A stretch of 40,963 nucleotides of DNA from JAZDOT01 sp043798355 (GCA_043798355.1 JAZDOT010000048.1:1-40963), one strand, 5' to 3'; shown: positions 16,342 through 25,554, counted from the stretch's first letter. The notes: generated from the sequence alone by a model not told the origin. A program made the numbers and translations.

Positions 16342-16611
16342 ATGGGCACAATGGAAACGGCCGGCAGGGGGATGAATGAGATCGTGAAAACCTCCGAAAG
16401 TTTTCTCGAGCGCGCACTCTTCCTCGATATCCTCAAAACTGGATTCGATATCCGGCAACGCGTCTTCGATGTTCTCATCGGCAAACCTGCGGAAATGGCG
16501 GGGAGAGTCCTCAAGTACGGTGCGCTCACCGCAGCCGTCGCCGCACGCAATGCCGCCATCAAGGGAGCGAAAGGAGCAGTCACCGCCGTGCATGTGCCGA
16601 TCGGTATATGA
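16342..16611 (+). CDS. Unknown small protein, 89 residues
   Basis: A short protein with a helical N-terminus (MNEIVKTSESFLERALFLDI) and an Ala-rich amphipathic or weakly hydrophobic C-terminal helix (GALTAAVAARNAAIKGAKGA). It has no recognisable family. The leaderless promoter directly upstream supports it as a real gene. It is divergent from the 395-residue protein gene and followed by a TATGGGTG simple repeat. Confidence 0.55.
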   Translation: MGTMETAGRGMNEIVKTSESFLERALFLDILKTGFDIRQRVFDVLIGKPAEMAGRVLKYGALTAAVAARNAAIKGAKGAVTAVHVPIGI

Positions 16612-16614
16612 GTG

Positions 16615-16636
16615 ATGGGAATATGGGTGTATGGGT
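16615..16636 (+). repeat. TATGGGTG-type simple repeat
   Basis: Tandem variants of ATGGGTGT/ATATGGG directly after the stop of the 89-residue gene. The complementary words (ACACCCGTATACCCATAC) recur at 32797-32827. Confidence 0.5.
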
Positions 16637-16695
16637 CTTCGAGTGAACGTGACCGTCCTCAGGAAAACAGGCTTCTCTAAGCCCTCCTTTTCCGC

Positions 16696-16701
16696 TATAA
16701 T
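16696..16701 (+). promoter_or_regulatory. -10 box of the large surface-protein gene
   Basis: A perfect TATAAT with a weak TTCTCT 17 nt upstream. Transcription would begin near 16708, at the foot of the 5'-UTR hairpin. Confidence 0.6.
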
Positions 16702-16708
16702 AGTGGGA

Positions 16709-16737
16709 TTTTTTCCTGGAACGTTCCAGAGGAAAAA
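16709..16737 (+). promoter_or_regulatory. 5'-UTR hairpin covering the ribosome-binding site
   Basis: The perfect palindrome CTGGAACGTTCCAG is extended by TTTTTCC on the left and AGGAAAAA on the right, with one bulged base. The AGAGGA that would serve as Shine-Dalgarno for the ATG at 16743 lies in the 3' arm, so the folded RNA would hide it. Confidence 0.6.
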
Positions 16738-16742
16738 CCCAT

Positions 16743-19700
16743 ATGCACAAAACAGTTTCTCACTCCGGCAAGCTGCCCACCCTGCTCGGGCACACCCTCC
16801 TTCTCCTCCTCATCCTGCTCCCGGGGACAGCCGGAGCGAGTTCGTGGAATCCAACGCTGCTCGTGAGCACGGAGGCATTCCAGACGATCGACGATTCCGA
16901 TACCGCAGCGAACGTCGTCCTGAAGTTCGGCGATACACTGAAAGAGAGCCTGACGTACAACCGTTCCTCCGGCCGCTTCGAGTTCAGCCGCCCGATTTTC
17001 GTGGGAGGCGGCATCACGGCGACAGGCTCCCTCTCCGTCAAACAGGGAATGTCCGGTTCCGCACTGCGCGTGGATCGTAACGCGGACGTCTGGGGCAACC
17101 TCTCGGTCTCGGGCGCGACGGTCATCGACGGATCGCTCTCGGCTTCGGGCACGTTGTCTACGGAAGGAACCGTCCGCTTCCAGAACGCCACCGACTCTAT
17201 GACCGCCTTCCAGGTTCTCGACCAGGACGGCGGGAATCCTGTCCTCAATATCGATACCGACAATGAGTATGTGGGGATCGGGACGGTGGGTCCGGGAGCG
17301 CCGCTGGATGTCGAGAGAGCTTATGCAGGCCCAACCAATATCGCAAAATTTATGAATTCCTCGGCAAATCAGGGCACCTTCAATTATATCGGTCAGTCGT
17401 TGGATACGGGCAGATCATTGGGGTACGGATTCCAGGATAATTCCGACGGAAGCAGCGGCTATGGATGGCTCTCCGTGTATGGCGATGATCCCGCACAAGG
17501 AACAGGCTTAATCGTCAAGAAGGGCGGCAACGTCGGCATCGGGACCGCCGCGCCCGATACGAAGCTGGAAGTGGAGGGAACCATGTCCGGTCACAGCCTC
17601 AAGTTCTCGAATAGTTTGAGTGGTTCCGGCTCCGTGCGTATCCGCACGAACACCAACTCCACGACCGCCTTCCAGGTTCTGGGAAGTGCCGAAGAGAACC
17701 CCATCTTCAACATCGATACGAAGAACGGGGCCGTGGGAATCGGGACGGCGAGCCCGAGTGCAAACCTCCATATTCATGGCGACACTACTGCTGATCTTAT
17801 TTTAGATAAATCGTCCGGTAATACATTCGCAGTGAGACAAGATAGCAATGCGGATTTCGTCCTGAAGGACGATACAAACGCCGTCAACATGATGTATTAC
17901 CGTCCTGCTGGCAACGAGCCAAGTTCCAGGCTGTCTATATACGATGATAAATTGGTCATTAAATCATCTGGCAACGTCGGCATCGGCACCACTGCGCCGG
18001 AGACGAAGCTGGAAGTGGCGGGGACGATGAGCGGCCGTTCGCTGCAGGTGACGGGAACGGGGGCGGCTCCGCTCATTTACACCAATACGACGACAGGAAA
18101 CGTCGGTATCGGGACAACGAGTCCAAATGTAAAACTCGTCACTACAGGAACCTCAACTGTCGCAAATGGAGTTCCTATTACTCGTATTACCACTGGAACA
18201 GGAGCGTCAACGGATGAAAGTCTGGAAATAGGTGTTTATGACGGGAGTTATTCTTGGCTCCAAGCGATAAAACAAGGAACAGGTGTAAGACCATTATTAT
18301 TGAATCCTGGTGGTGGCAATGTCGGCATCGGGACAACTGCACCTGCAACTTTACTTGACATTTTTGACAATAATCGAGTAGTAAATGGTGCATTATTAAA
18401 ACTTCATCAGGGAACAGGTGGGTCGCAGGGTGGAGTAGATTTTTATTCAGATATCAATACCGCTGACAATAGAAACTGGGCTTTAATCCCTAATCACATT
18501 GCTTACGGAGATTTTGATATAGCAACAAGTCAGGCACTATTTGGAGACCCACACGTAACTTACAATTCAAGATTATACATAGACAAAGCTGGCAACGTCG
18601 GAATTGGCACGACTAATCCATTAGGAAAATTACATGTTACTGGAGGAAAGTTATATTTAGATACAGATGCTACAAGCAGCACCTATGTAGATTCTATAAT
18701 AATTCGGGGTGCTTCAGATACAAACCAACAAATGGCGTTAGGATATGATACTACTAACAACCGTGGAACAATCCAAGTCATTAAACAAGGAGATGATGTA
18801 AAACCATTGCTGCTTCAACCATATGGCGGCAATATTGGCATAGGGACGACAGGGCCTGATAGGAAATTAGATATTTTAGACGGTTCAGGAAACCCCCAAG
18901 CGCGTCTTACCTACACTGATGGAACTGTTTATACGGATTTAGAAACAGATGTGAACGGAACATTCTGGATGAAGCCTGTTGGCTCAAGTATTGGTCTTGC
19001 TGGAAACATTATAAACTGGACTTGGGATGTCCCTGGTGCCGCTACGACAAGCCAGACGGCTTCTATGAACTTTGACCCCATTTATTCAGACCCCACTGGA
19101 AGAACTGTTACCGCAAAAATTGATTTCAATCGTCCATCCACAACAAATGGCGAGTATCCAGGATTGATTAGTTTTTGGACAAGAACCCACGGGGCGGCTC
19201 TTGCAGAGAGGATGAGAATAGACAATTTAGGCAACGTCGGCATCGGGACGACAGCGCCGGGAGCTTATAAACTCAATGTTGCTGGTGATATGATAATATC
19301 CGCTGATGGATTTTTGAACTCGTATGTTGTGCAAGGCAGACCAGCAGATGGCATCCTTCACGTTAGGGCACAATCAACTGCTACGCTTTATTTGAACTAT
19401 GGGGCTGGTGCTGATATGCAGTATTTCGGTGGTGGGACGAGTGCATTGATGACATGGAAAGCCGGCGGCAACGTCGGCGTCGGGACGACGGCACCGGAGA
19501 CGAAGCTGGAGGTTTCCGGCACCGCATCCGGCGACGTCCTCCACGCGCAGAAATCGCTCACATCCTCGGGAACATTCAAAGTCACCCAGAGCGCCGCCGC
19601 CGGTTCCGGTGCCGTCGCCGTCTATCAGCGTGCCAATGCCACCGGCGCCATCATCGGCTCCCTCGCGACCACCCAGCCGCTGCTCGCGCTCGACAGTTCC

Positions 19701-20828
19701 CTGGGCAATTCGGCAGCCGCGCCGCACATCCTGTTCGGCTACAAAGGAACGTTCGATACCAAACTCTACCGATCGGCAGCCAACACGCTCCAGACCAGCG
19801 GGGCACTGCGTGCAGGCGGGTTGATCGCCGTGACCAACCCCCAGGGAACGACCAGTGCGCCGACCAGGAGCAACGAAGGTGAGTTCGCCTTCGCGTACGT
19901 GGCCGGTACCAACAGGCTCTACGCGCGCGTCAACGGGACAAACGTGTACTGGAATGCAGATGGAACAGGCGACTTCTCCGAGTTCTTCCTGAAGAGTTCC
20001 AAAGCAGAGAACCTGTCACCCGGTACTGTCGTCCAGTACATGCCCGATGCCCTGCTGCCGGGCGTCAGTCTCTCCGGCGGAGATGTGGAGGAGAATGTCA
20101 TCGGCGTCGTCTCCGCCGGAGGAACACGGAACAATGACGATGAGAGCGGAAGCCGCGGTGACGATCCCGACTACGTCAATGTCGGTCTCCTCGGGCACCT
20201 GCCGGTCAAGGTATCGCTCCAGAACGGTCCCATCGTGACCGGAGATTTCCTGGTTCCATCCTCCACGCCGGGCACTGCCATGAAGGCGCTCTCGAGCGGC
20301 AACGTGATCGGCACGGCACTGGAACCCTACAGCGCGGTGACTGCTTCCGGGATGATTCTCGCCTACATCAACCCTCACTATGCGATGATCGGAAAAACAC
20401 CCTCCTTCGGATCAAACGGCTTCATGGGAATCGGGACGCGAAATCCCCGCTACGCGCTGGACGTCCAGCTCGGGAGCAAGGTCAATTCCAGCGGAGGGTA
20501 CCTGACGAACGGATCGGACTACGCGGAATACTTCTCCAATGAAGAAATCATTCCCGTCGGTTCGCCCGTCGGGATGAACGGCGTCACGGGCAACGTCCGC
20601 GTCTACCGCAATGGCGACGAATTCATCGGCATCGCATCCGCCGGGAAAGGATACGTGGGCAACGGGAATGCGGACATCGAGCAGAACCCCCGGTACACGC
20701 TCGTCGGCCTGCTCGGCCAACTCGATTTCCGTCCGGAGCTCGTGACGATCGAGAAGAGAATCGTGTACACCAAAGATAAAACGAAGATCGGACTGCTGCT
20801 GCAGAACGGGAAAGTATTGATGCGGTAG
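16743..20828 (+). CDS. Giant secreted repeat protein (GNVGIGT repeats, tail-fibre-like C-terminus)
   Basis: The 1361-residue protein has a signal peptide (about residues 1-34). A module beginning SSWNPTLLVSTEAF (about 35-150) is shared with the gene at 21956. Some eleven units with the motif GNVGIGTTAP follow, at roughly residues 176, 261, 333, 410, 452, 525, 617, 695, 830, 909 and 1228, each often continuing ETKLEVSGTMSG. Two related C-terminal modules come last: DFSEFF...VGLLGHLPVKV (about 1078-1160) and DYAEYF...VGLLGQLDF (about 1260-1325). DYAEYF resembles the self-cleaving Peptidase G2/tail-fibre domains, so these may be trimerisation or maturation modules. The protein is probably a fibrous cell-surface adhesin. 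Codons for residues ~450-890 are much poorer in GC than the flanks. Confidence 0.85.
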   Translation: MHKTVSHSGKLPTLLGHTLLLLLILLPGTAGASSWNPTLLVSTEAFQTIDDSDTAANVVLKFGDTLKESLTYNRSSGRFEFSRPIFVGGGITATGSLSVKQGMSGSALRVDRNADVWGNLSVSGATVIDGSLSASGTLSTEGTVRFQNATDSMTAFQVLDQDGGNPVLNIDTDNEYVGIGTVGPGAPLDVERAYAGPTNIAKFMNSSANQGTFNYIGQSLDTGRSLGYGFQDNSDGSSGYGWLSVYGDDPAQGTGLIVKKGGNVGIGTAAPDTKLEVEGTMSGHSLKFSNSLSGSGSVRIRTNTNSTTAFQVLGSAEENPIFNIDTKNGAVGIGTASPSANLHIHGDTTADLILDKSSGNTFAVRQDSNADFVLKDDTNAVNMMYYRPAGNEPSSRLSIYDDKLVIKSSGNVGIGTTAPETKLEVAGTMSGRSLQVTGTGAAPLIYTNTTTGNVGIGTTSPNVKLVTTGTSTVANGVPITRITTGTGASTDESLEIGVYDGSYSWLQAIKQGTGVRPLLLNPGGGNVGIGTTAPATLLDIFDNNRVVNGALLKLHQGTGGSQGGVDFYSDINTADNRNWALIPNHIAYGDFDIATSQALFGDPHVTYNSRLYIDKAGNVGIGTTNPLGKLHVTGGKLYLDTDATSSTYVDSIIIRGASDTNQQMALGYDTTNNRGTIQVIKQGDDVKPLLLQPYGGNIGIGTTGPDRKLDILDGSGNPQARLTYTDGTVYTDLETDVNGTFWMKPVGSSIGLAGNIINWTWDVPGAATTSQTASMNFDPIYSDPTGRTVTAKIDFNRPSTTNGEYPGLISFWTRTHGAALAERMRIDNLGNVGIGTTAPGAYKLNVAGDMIISADGFLNSYVVQGRPADGILHVRAQSTATLYLNYGAGADMQYFGGGTSALMTWKAGGNVGVGTTAPETKLEVSGTASGDVLHAQKSLTSSGTFKVTQSAAAGSGAVAVYQRANATGAIIGSLATTQPLLALDSSLGNSAAAPHILFGYKGTFDTKLYRSAANTLQTSGALRAGGLIAVTNPQGTTSAPTRSNEGEFAFAYVAGTNRLYARVNGTNVYWNADGTGDFSEFFLKSSKAENLSPGTVVQYMPDALLPGVSLSGGDVEENVIGVVSAGGTRNNDDESGSRGDDPDYVNVGLLGHLPVKVSLQNGPIVTGDFLVPSSTPGTAMKALSSGNVIGTALEPYSAVTASGMILAYINPHYAMIGKTPSFGSNGFMGIGTRNPRYALDVQLGSKVNSSGGYLTNGSDYAEYFSNEEIIPVGSPVGMNGVTGNVRVYRNGDEFIGIASAGKGYVGNGNADIEQNPRYTLVGLLGQLDFRPELVTIEKRIVYTKDKTKIGLLLQNGKVLMR

Positions 20829-20845
20829 CTCATACCAACTTGCAT

Positions 20846-21730
20846 TTAAAACGCACTCAATCGATATCTCTTGGGCATGATTTTTTGTTTCTTCAGCTTT
20901 TTCGTTTCCGCCTGGTGCGGCGCAAGCGTTGTGGCATTCTTTCTCGAAACCACCGGCTCGCCGGTCTTCCGCTCAATCTCGCGACGTGCTGTGCCAGCCA
21001 CGTGCCCGCCATCCCTCGCGATGGTCCGGCTTTCTTCGAACCCTCTTGGCTGCTTCTTCTTCGAGATCTCCGTGGTGGTGGCTTCCGCGAGCATATTGAG
21101 CACGAGTTCCAGATTGGTCATGTTATCCCGGAGATTCTGCTTCTTCAGATCCTTGAACCGCTTGTACTCCCTCACACTCATGCCCGCCCACGCCTGCACG
21201 ATCTCGTCAGTGAGGATGGCGTACTCCTGCCCTTCTTTCACGCCCCGCCCGTGCCACTCGTCGGTGAGTTCTTTCCGGACTTCGATGGTCTTTAGCCGCT
21301 GGTTGATCCATTCCTTTGAATACCCCTTCTGCAGGTACGTTTTCATGGCGCGGTCGATTCCGAACTCCGGATCCTCCGTCTCTTCGATGCGCTCATACCC
21401 GACTTTCGCGAGCCAGACTTTGAACGGTTCCGCCCTGGGCGAAGGAATGGACTGAATCACCCGCAGTACATCCTCCGTAGAAAAACAGTCCGTTTCCCGT
21501 TCTTTGCCATCCGGAGCCAATAACTTCAACTGTACGATTTTCTCGTACACTTCGCTGCCCTCGCTTTTGAGCTTGATCTTAAGGTCGCTCCAGTACCGCC
21601 GCGGGCTCGCGGAGTCTGTGAGGATTTCGATGACGTCAATGATAGAGAAGTACCAGAGTTCCTTCTCTGCATCCCAACGCCTGCGGACATTCTTCTGGTT
21701 GAAGATAACGATGGAACGCTCTTTGATCAT
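20846..21730 (-). CDS. BRO-N / DinD-like antirepressor-type protein
   Basis: The 294-residue protein begins IVIFNQKNVRRRWDAEKELWYFSIIDVIEILTDSASPRRYWSDLK. This is the BRO-N domain seen in phage antirepressors and in DinD-type proteins that are widespread in Bacteroidetes and candidate phyla. The middle part (SKEWINQRLKTIEVRKELTDEWHGRGVKEG) is typical of the DinD-like branch. The C-terminal 40 residues are very basic (KKLKKQKIMPKRYRLS) and could bind nucleic acid. The role in these bacteria is unknown. A TTGCAT-N17-TACACT promoter lies about 34 nt upstream. It is convergent with the giant surface gene, 17 nt apart. Confidence 0.8.
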   Translation of the reverse strand: MIKERSIVIFNQKNVRRRWDAEKELWYFSIIDVIEILTDSASPRRYWSDLKIKLKSEGSEVYEKIVQLKLLAPDGKERETDCFSTEDVLRVIQSIPSPRAEPFKVWLAKVGYERIEETEDPEFGIDRAMKTYLQKGYSKEWINQRLKTIEVRKELTDEWHGRGVKEGQEYAILTDEIVQAWAGMSVREYKRFKDLKKQNLRDNMTNLELVLNMLAEATTTEISKKKQPRGFEESRTIARDGGHVAGTARREIERKTGEPVVSRKNATTLAPHQAETKKLKKQKIMPKRYRLSAF

Positions 21731-21763
21731 GCGGTGGGAGGTGTGGAGGAGATGATAGCAATG

Positions 21764-21792
21764 AGTGTACGCTCGTTCACCTTATAATGCAA
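21764..21792 (-). promoter_or_regulatory. Promoter of the BRO-N gene
   Basis: TTGCAT (21792-21787), 17 nt, TACACT (21769-21764); the ATG follows at 21730. Confidence 0.5.
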
Positions 21793-21863
21793 TGGGTGAA
21801 GGGTACATTCTTCGCTATTGTACAGCTTTTGCATGCGCGTACCATATTCCTTGCATAAACTCT

Positions 21864-21950
21864 ATCCCCGCTTCCAAGCTCTACGACTATATTCAGTACC
21901 CGCACCGCGTCTGGCGCTATCTCTACCGTCCTCAGGGGGAGAAGCCGCAG
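21864..21950 (+). pseudogene. N-terminal remnant of a RecB-like nuclease
   Basis: The plus strand reads IPASKLYDYIQYPHRVWRYL and then YRPQGEKPQ. This closely resembles the start of TM0106-like/RecB-family nucleases (SKLYDYxQCPHRVWRDxYGPQxEK) as I remember it from candidate-phyla genomes. Here the family Cys is Tyr. Nothing of the remainder follows: 5 nt later the stop codon of the minus-strand surface gene begins. It looks like a gene start cut off by a rearrangement. The rest of 21793-21863 shows nothing else. Confidence 0.4.
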
Positions 21951-21955
21951 CGTCC

Positions 21956-23593
21956 CTACGGCGACGTTGTCTCGATGTTCAGATTGACGTACCCGGCGTC
22001 GGCGGACCCTGCAGTGGTCGTATTCACCTTGATGAGCAGAGTGATGTATGACCCCTGCGTGTACGTGCCTGCCGCTTCCGGTCCCGTCACGGTCGCAACG
22101 GTCCACGCATTCGCGCTCTTCAGTTTGTTTCCGCCCGTGAGGGCGATTTCCGTCCCTGCGGTATCGAGGAGGCGCATCGTCAGGTGATTGACGGCATCAT
22201 CGTCCTGCGCGGTGCGATAGTTGAACTGGATGGGGCGGATCGTATCCCATGCCGAGAAATTGTCCGGGATCCGCACCCGCACGGCGATCCAGTACTCCTG
22301 CAGATCCGCCTTCGTCGTCGCCCAGTGATAGAAATTCTGCTTGTTCGTCTCGTCGTAATCGTACGAGAGCTGTCCGATGTAATTCGTGATAGCTCCCGTG
22401 GAGAAGTAGACGGCATTCGGGTACTCGGGACTGAGCGCGAGGACGCCGCCGCTCCCGACCCCGGTGGTCGCGCTCCACGACAATGTCCCGTTGCCGTCGT
22501 TCTTCAGGATGGTATTGGTTCCGCCCTGCGACGAAGGGAGGGTATAGGCGACACCGTTCAGTTTCAGGGCGCCGCTCACGGAGAGATTGCCATAAATACT
22601 GGCGTTACCGTCGACTTGCAGGGTCTTACCGGACATCGCGCCGCTCACCTTGAGCGTGGATCCCGTGATCACGTCGTTGAGGCTGAAAACACCCTCACTC
22701 AGCGTGAGCCCCTTGCCGGCGCCGTACAGCGTATTCGTATCGGTATCGATGTCCGTCGCCCACACGAGGTGCCCTGCCCCGTCGGTCTTCAAGACTCTCC
22801 CCGATGCGGCACCGTCTCCGTACGGAAAGGTGTAGGTGACGCCGTTGAGAGAGAGCGTAGAACCGAAGACGGCGGCGCCGTTGATATAGGACGTGCCATC
22901 GATGGAAAGATTGCCAGAACCGGAGATGTCGCCCGTGACCCTCAACGTGGACCCCGTGATGACGTCGTTGAGGCTGAAATAGTTATTGCTCACGCTCAAT
23001 CCCTTGCCCGCGTTGTACGTTGTTCCGTCATCCGTCGCCCACACGAGGTTGCCTGCGGTGTCGCTCTTGAGCACTTTGCCCGATGCCGCCGCCGCTCCGT
23101 ACGGGAAGAGGTAGGAGACGCCATTCAGGACGATGCGCTGACCTGCCTCGAGGAAGACGGTGCCGGACGCGGAGAGCGTGCCCGCGGTCGAGAGCGATCC
23201 GTCGATGACCGTCGCACCCGACACGGAGAGTTTGCCCCAGATGTCGGCATTGTTATCGACGCGCAACGCCCCGCCGGACATCACGTCGCGGACAGAGAGT
23301 CCGCCGGAGGCCGTGATGTTCCCCTGTACCATGATGGGCCGCGTGAATTCGAAGCGGCTCGTGCCCTTGTCCCAGAACATGCGGATGTTCCCCGTATCGC
23401 CGAACTTGAGTTCGATATCCGTCGTCCCGTCGCCGCTGTCAATGGTATTGAAGGACTCCGTGTTCACAAGGAGGGTCGGATTCCAGCTGGAAGCCGCCGC
23501 CTGCGTCACCCCGCAGAGGAGGAGCGCTGCAATCGCGAGCGACCGCATGACCTGTCCCGAAATTCGCCGGATACGTAAGAAGGAGGATTCCAT
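21956..23593 (-). CDS. Secreted beta-repeat surface protein B
   Basis: The 545-residue protein has a signal peptide (possible start also at codon 16, 23548) ending in TQAAA. The N-terminal module SSWNPTLLVNTESFNTIDSG matches the start of the mature giant surface protein. Then come repeats of the form LNGVxYxFPYGxxAASGxVLKTDxxGxLVWATD alternating with GxGLSVSxxxFSLNDVITGSTLRV. The final ~165 residues form a domain (from about ALSPEYPNAVYFSTG to the end) homologous to the C-terminus of the adjacent gene at 23710. It is probably exported and displayed on the cell surface. An AAGGGG lies 13 nt before the ATG. Confidence 0.8.
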   Translation of the reverse strand: MESSFLRIRRISGQVMRSLAIAALLLCGVTQAAASSWNPTLLVNTESFNTIDSGDGTTDIELKFGDTGNIRMFWDKGTSRFEFTRPIMVQGNITASGGLSVRDVMSGGALRVDNNADIWGKLSVSGATVIDGSLSTAGTLSASGTVFLEAGQRIVLNGVSYLFPYGAAAASGKVLKSDTAGNLVWATDDGTTYNAGKGLSVSNNYFSLNDVITGSTLRVTGDISGSGNLSIDGTSYINGAAVFGSTLSLNGVTYTFPYGDGAASGRVLKTDGAGHLVWATDIDTDTNTLYGAGKGLTLSEGVFSLNDVITGSTLKVSGAMSGKTLQVDGNASIYGNLSVSGALKLNGVAYTLPSSQGGTNTILKNDGNGTLSWSATTGVGSGGVLALSPEYPNAVYFSTGAITNYIGQLSYDYDETNKQNFYHWATTKADLQEYWIAVRVRIPDNFSAWDTIRPIQFNYRTAQDDDAVNHLTMRLLDTAGTEIALTGGNKLKSANAWTVATVTGPEAAGTYTQGSYITLLIKVNTTTAGSADAGYVNLNIETTSP

Positions 23594-23709
23594 ATTTTTG
23601 TGTTCCCCTTATGCTACCAAATTTTTTGATGGTGTGCTCTCACATAAGCTTGACAAATAGTATGTTCTATTCAACGCAATCCACACCCACATTTCTTCAG
23701 CCTTCTCCT

Positions 23710-25554
23710 CTACTCCGAAAGCATTTCCCTGTACTGCACGGTCACCGTCCCTAGGTTCATTTCCCCGCTATCCTTGGCAAACACTCTGAAGCGCAGCAAA
23801 ACGTCCCCGCCCGGCGTCCACACGGGCGCTCCCGTGAACAGAGGTGTCGTCGTCGTCCACGCGGTGCTGGCAAGATTGGAAACATCCCCCGAGAGCGACA
23901 CTTCGTTCCCCGCCGTATCGAACAGGGCGATGTCCATCTTCGCAACACTGCTGTCCGCGCTCGAGGAGCGGTAGGACACGGAGAGCGGGGTCGCCGCCCA
24001 CTTCACGAAATCATCCGGCAGCGTGATCTTCAGGAGAATGTCATAGTCCTGCAACGTCGTACGCGTGCTCGTCCACCGGTAGTAATTCCGGAGCAGCGCA
24101 CCCGAGTGGTTTACGCTCAACTGCCCGACATTCTCCGATCCGTCCCCCTGATAGGATGCCCCGTGGAAGAGCGGCTGCTCGACGACTTGCATCGTCCGCG
24201 CGGTGTCGTTCGCATTGAACACGCGCCGGTCGGTGATCGTCGTGATCGCGCCTCCTGATGTTACGACCGTCGCAAGCTGGATGAAGTTCTTGTCCGTCGT
24301 GAACCCCGCCGTCGTCACCGTCACGCCTGTCGCGGTGAGGAAGACGTAATTCGTCGCATTGTCCGCGACCGCGATGCCGCTCAACCCGTTGTAGTGCGTC
24401 GTCACCCCGCCCAGTCGGTAATCCCCTGCGGCGATCGCAATGGTGAGTCCGGCGCCGCTGGACACTTTGAGGTGCGTGTCGCTGTCATTGCCCGAGAGCG
24501 ACGTGATGTCGATTCCGTTAATCAAGCCATTGACCGTGAGGTTCCCTCCGACCGTCGCATGGGACTCGATGGCGAGCGATCCGCTTGCGAAGAGATCCCC
24601 CGCAACGGAGAGATCGTCGGAAAACTCGAAGCGGTGCGTGCCATCGACGAATTTTAATGTCTCCTGCCCGGCATCGTTCCCGAACACCAGCACAGCATCC
24701 CTGGCTTCGTTGTCTTTGTTGATAACGAGCCCGCTCTCAGTTTTAATTGTCCCGGAGGCCGTGAAACTTACAGCAGTGACCGAACCGGTCGCCCCGATAC
24801 CCCCCTCCACGCGCAGATCGTCGTTGAAATTGAAGCGCGCGTTTCCCAGATCGTAGGAGAGTTCTTTTGTCAAACTCTCGCCGAATTGCAGCACGATGCT
24901 CCCTGCGATCGTGGAATTGTCGTGATCCAGACTGAAGACCTCGGCATTGGTACCGCCCGGAATGGTTGTGACATTCAGCTGATCGTTCGTTTCGAGGAGC
25001 GGAACGGAACCGCTCGCGGTCCCCGTGTGACGCCCGTCGAGCAGGTCGGCATTGAGCGCGAACGGCACCGACCGCAGGGGGGCGCGATCCACCGCAGCAT
25101 CGGATGCATTGACATCGAGCAGTTCGTAAGCGCTCTCCGCCTGATCCGCCTCCTTCACTTCGACCTGCAGGTGCAGATTGACCAGCGTCGCGACAGGGAG
25201 AGTTGCGAAATCCGGGAGCGTCGTCCCACTTCCCAGCTCCACCGTGAAGTACCCGCGCGCATCGGGCGTGACCGTGTGCGTCTCCTGCCAATCCGCGTAG
25301 AGAGCGGAAGCGGTATTGACGGCGCCGGTCCCGGAGACGTCGCCATCGAGGAAGTCCGCCGACGTCCAGAAGCTGAAGCGTATGGTGTGTGCCGTCGTCA
25401 CTGCGTTCCCGGATGCATCCAGGAGGTGTCCGTTGTAGATCATGCGCTGAGGCACGGTCGCCGTTGCCGCATCGACGCGGATCGGAACGCCCGCGATCGC
25501 CAGCGCCGCTGCGAGTGCGATCACCCAGCCGATAAGGACGAAGGAGGGCTTCAT
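23710..25554 (-). CDS. Secreted beta-repeat surface protein A
   Basis: The 614-residue protein has a signal peptide (VIALAAALAIAGVPIRVDAA) and then a domain starting VPQRMIYNGHLLDASGNAVT. This type of domain begins many exported proteins with a collagen- or tail-fibre-like architecture. A Ser/Gly/Asp-rich beta-repeat region follows (FSDDLSVAGDLFASGSLAIE and similar). The C-terminal ~165 residues include NYYRWTSTRTTLQDYDILLK and DTAGNEVSLSG and match the end of the neighbouring gene at 21956. Its ATG overlaps the stop of the upstream gene (ATGA), so translation is coupled. Confidence 0.8.
   Translation of the reverse strand: MKPSFVLIGWVIALAAALAIAGVPIRVDAATATVPQRMIYNGHLLDASGNAVTTAHTIRFSFWTSADFLDGDVSGTGAVNTASALYADWQETHTVTPDARGYFTVELGSGTTLPDFATLPVATLVNLHLQVEVKEADQAESAYELLDVNASDAAVDRAPLRSVPFALNADLLDGRHTGTASGSVPLLETNDQLNVTTIPGGTNAEVFSLDHDNSTIAGSIVLQFGESLTKELSYDLGNARFNFNDDLRVEGGIGATGSVTAVSFTASGTIKTESGLVINKDNEARDAVLVFGNDAGQETLKFVDGTHRFEFSDDLSVAGDLFASGSLAIESHATVGGNLTVNGLINGIDITSLSGNDSDTHLKVSSGAGLTIAIAAGDYRLGGVTTHYNGLSGIAVADNATNYVFLTATGVTVTTAGFTTDKNFIQLATVVTSGGAITTITDRRVFNANDTARTMQVVEQPLFHGASYQGDGSENVGQLSVNHSGALLRNYYRWTSTRTTLQDYDILLKITLPDDFVKWAATPLSVSYRSSSADSSVAKMDIALFDTAGNEVSLSGDVSNLASTAWTTTTPLFTGAPVWTPGGDVLLRFRVFAKDSGEMNLGTVTVQYREMLSE

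Noticed and set aside
17271..20450. Regularly spaced GGCAACGTCGGCATCGGGAC words considered as a CRISPR array
   Set aside because: Spacing is irregular (from tens to hundreds of bases), the words vary, and all are in frame in one long ORF.
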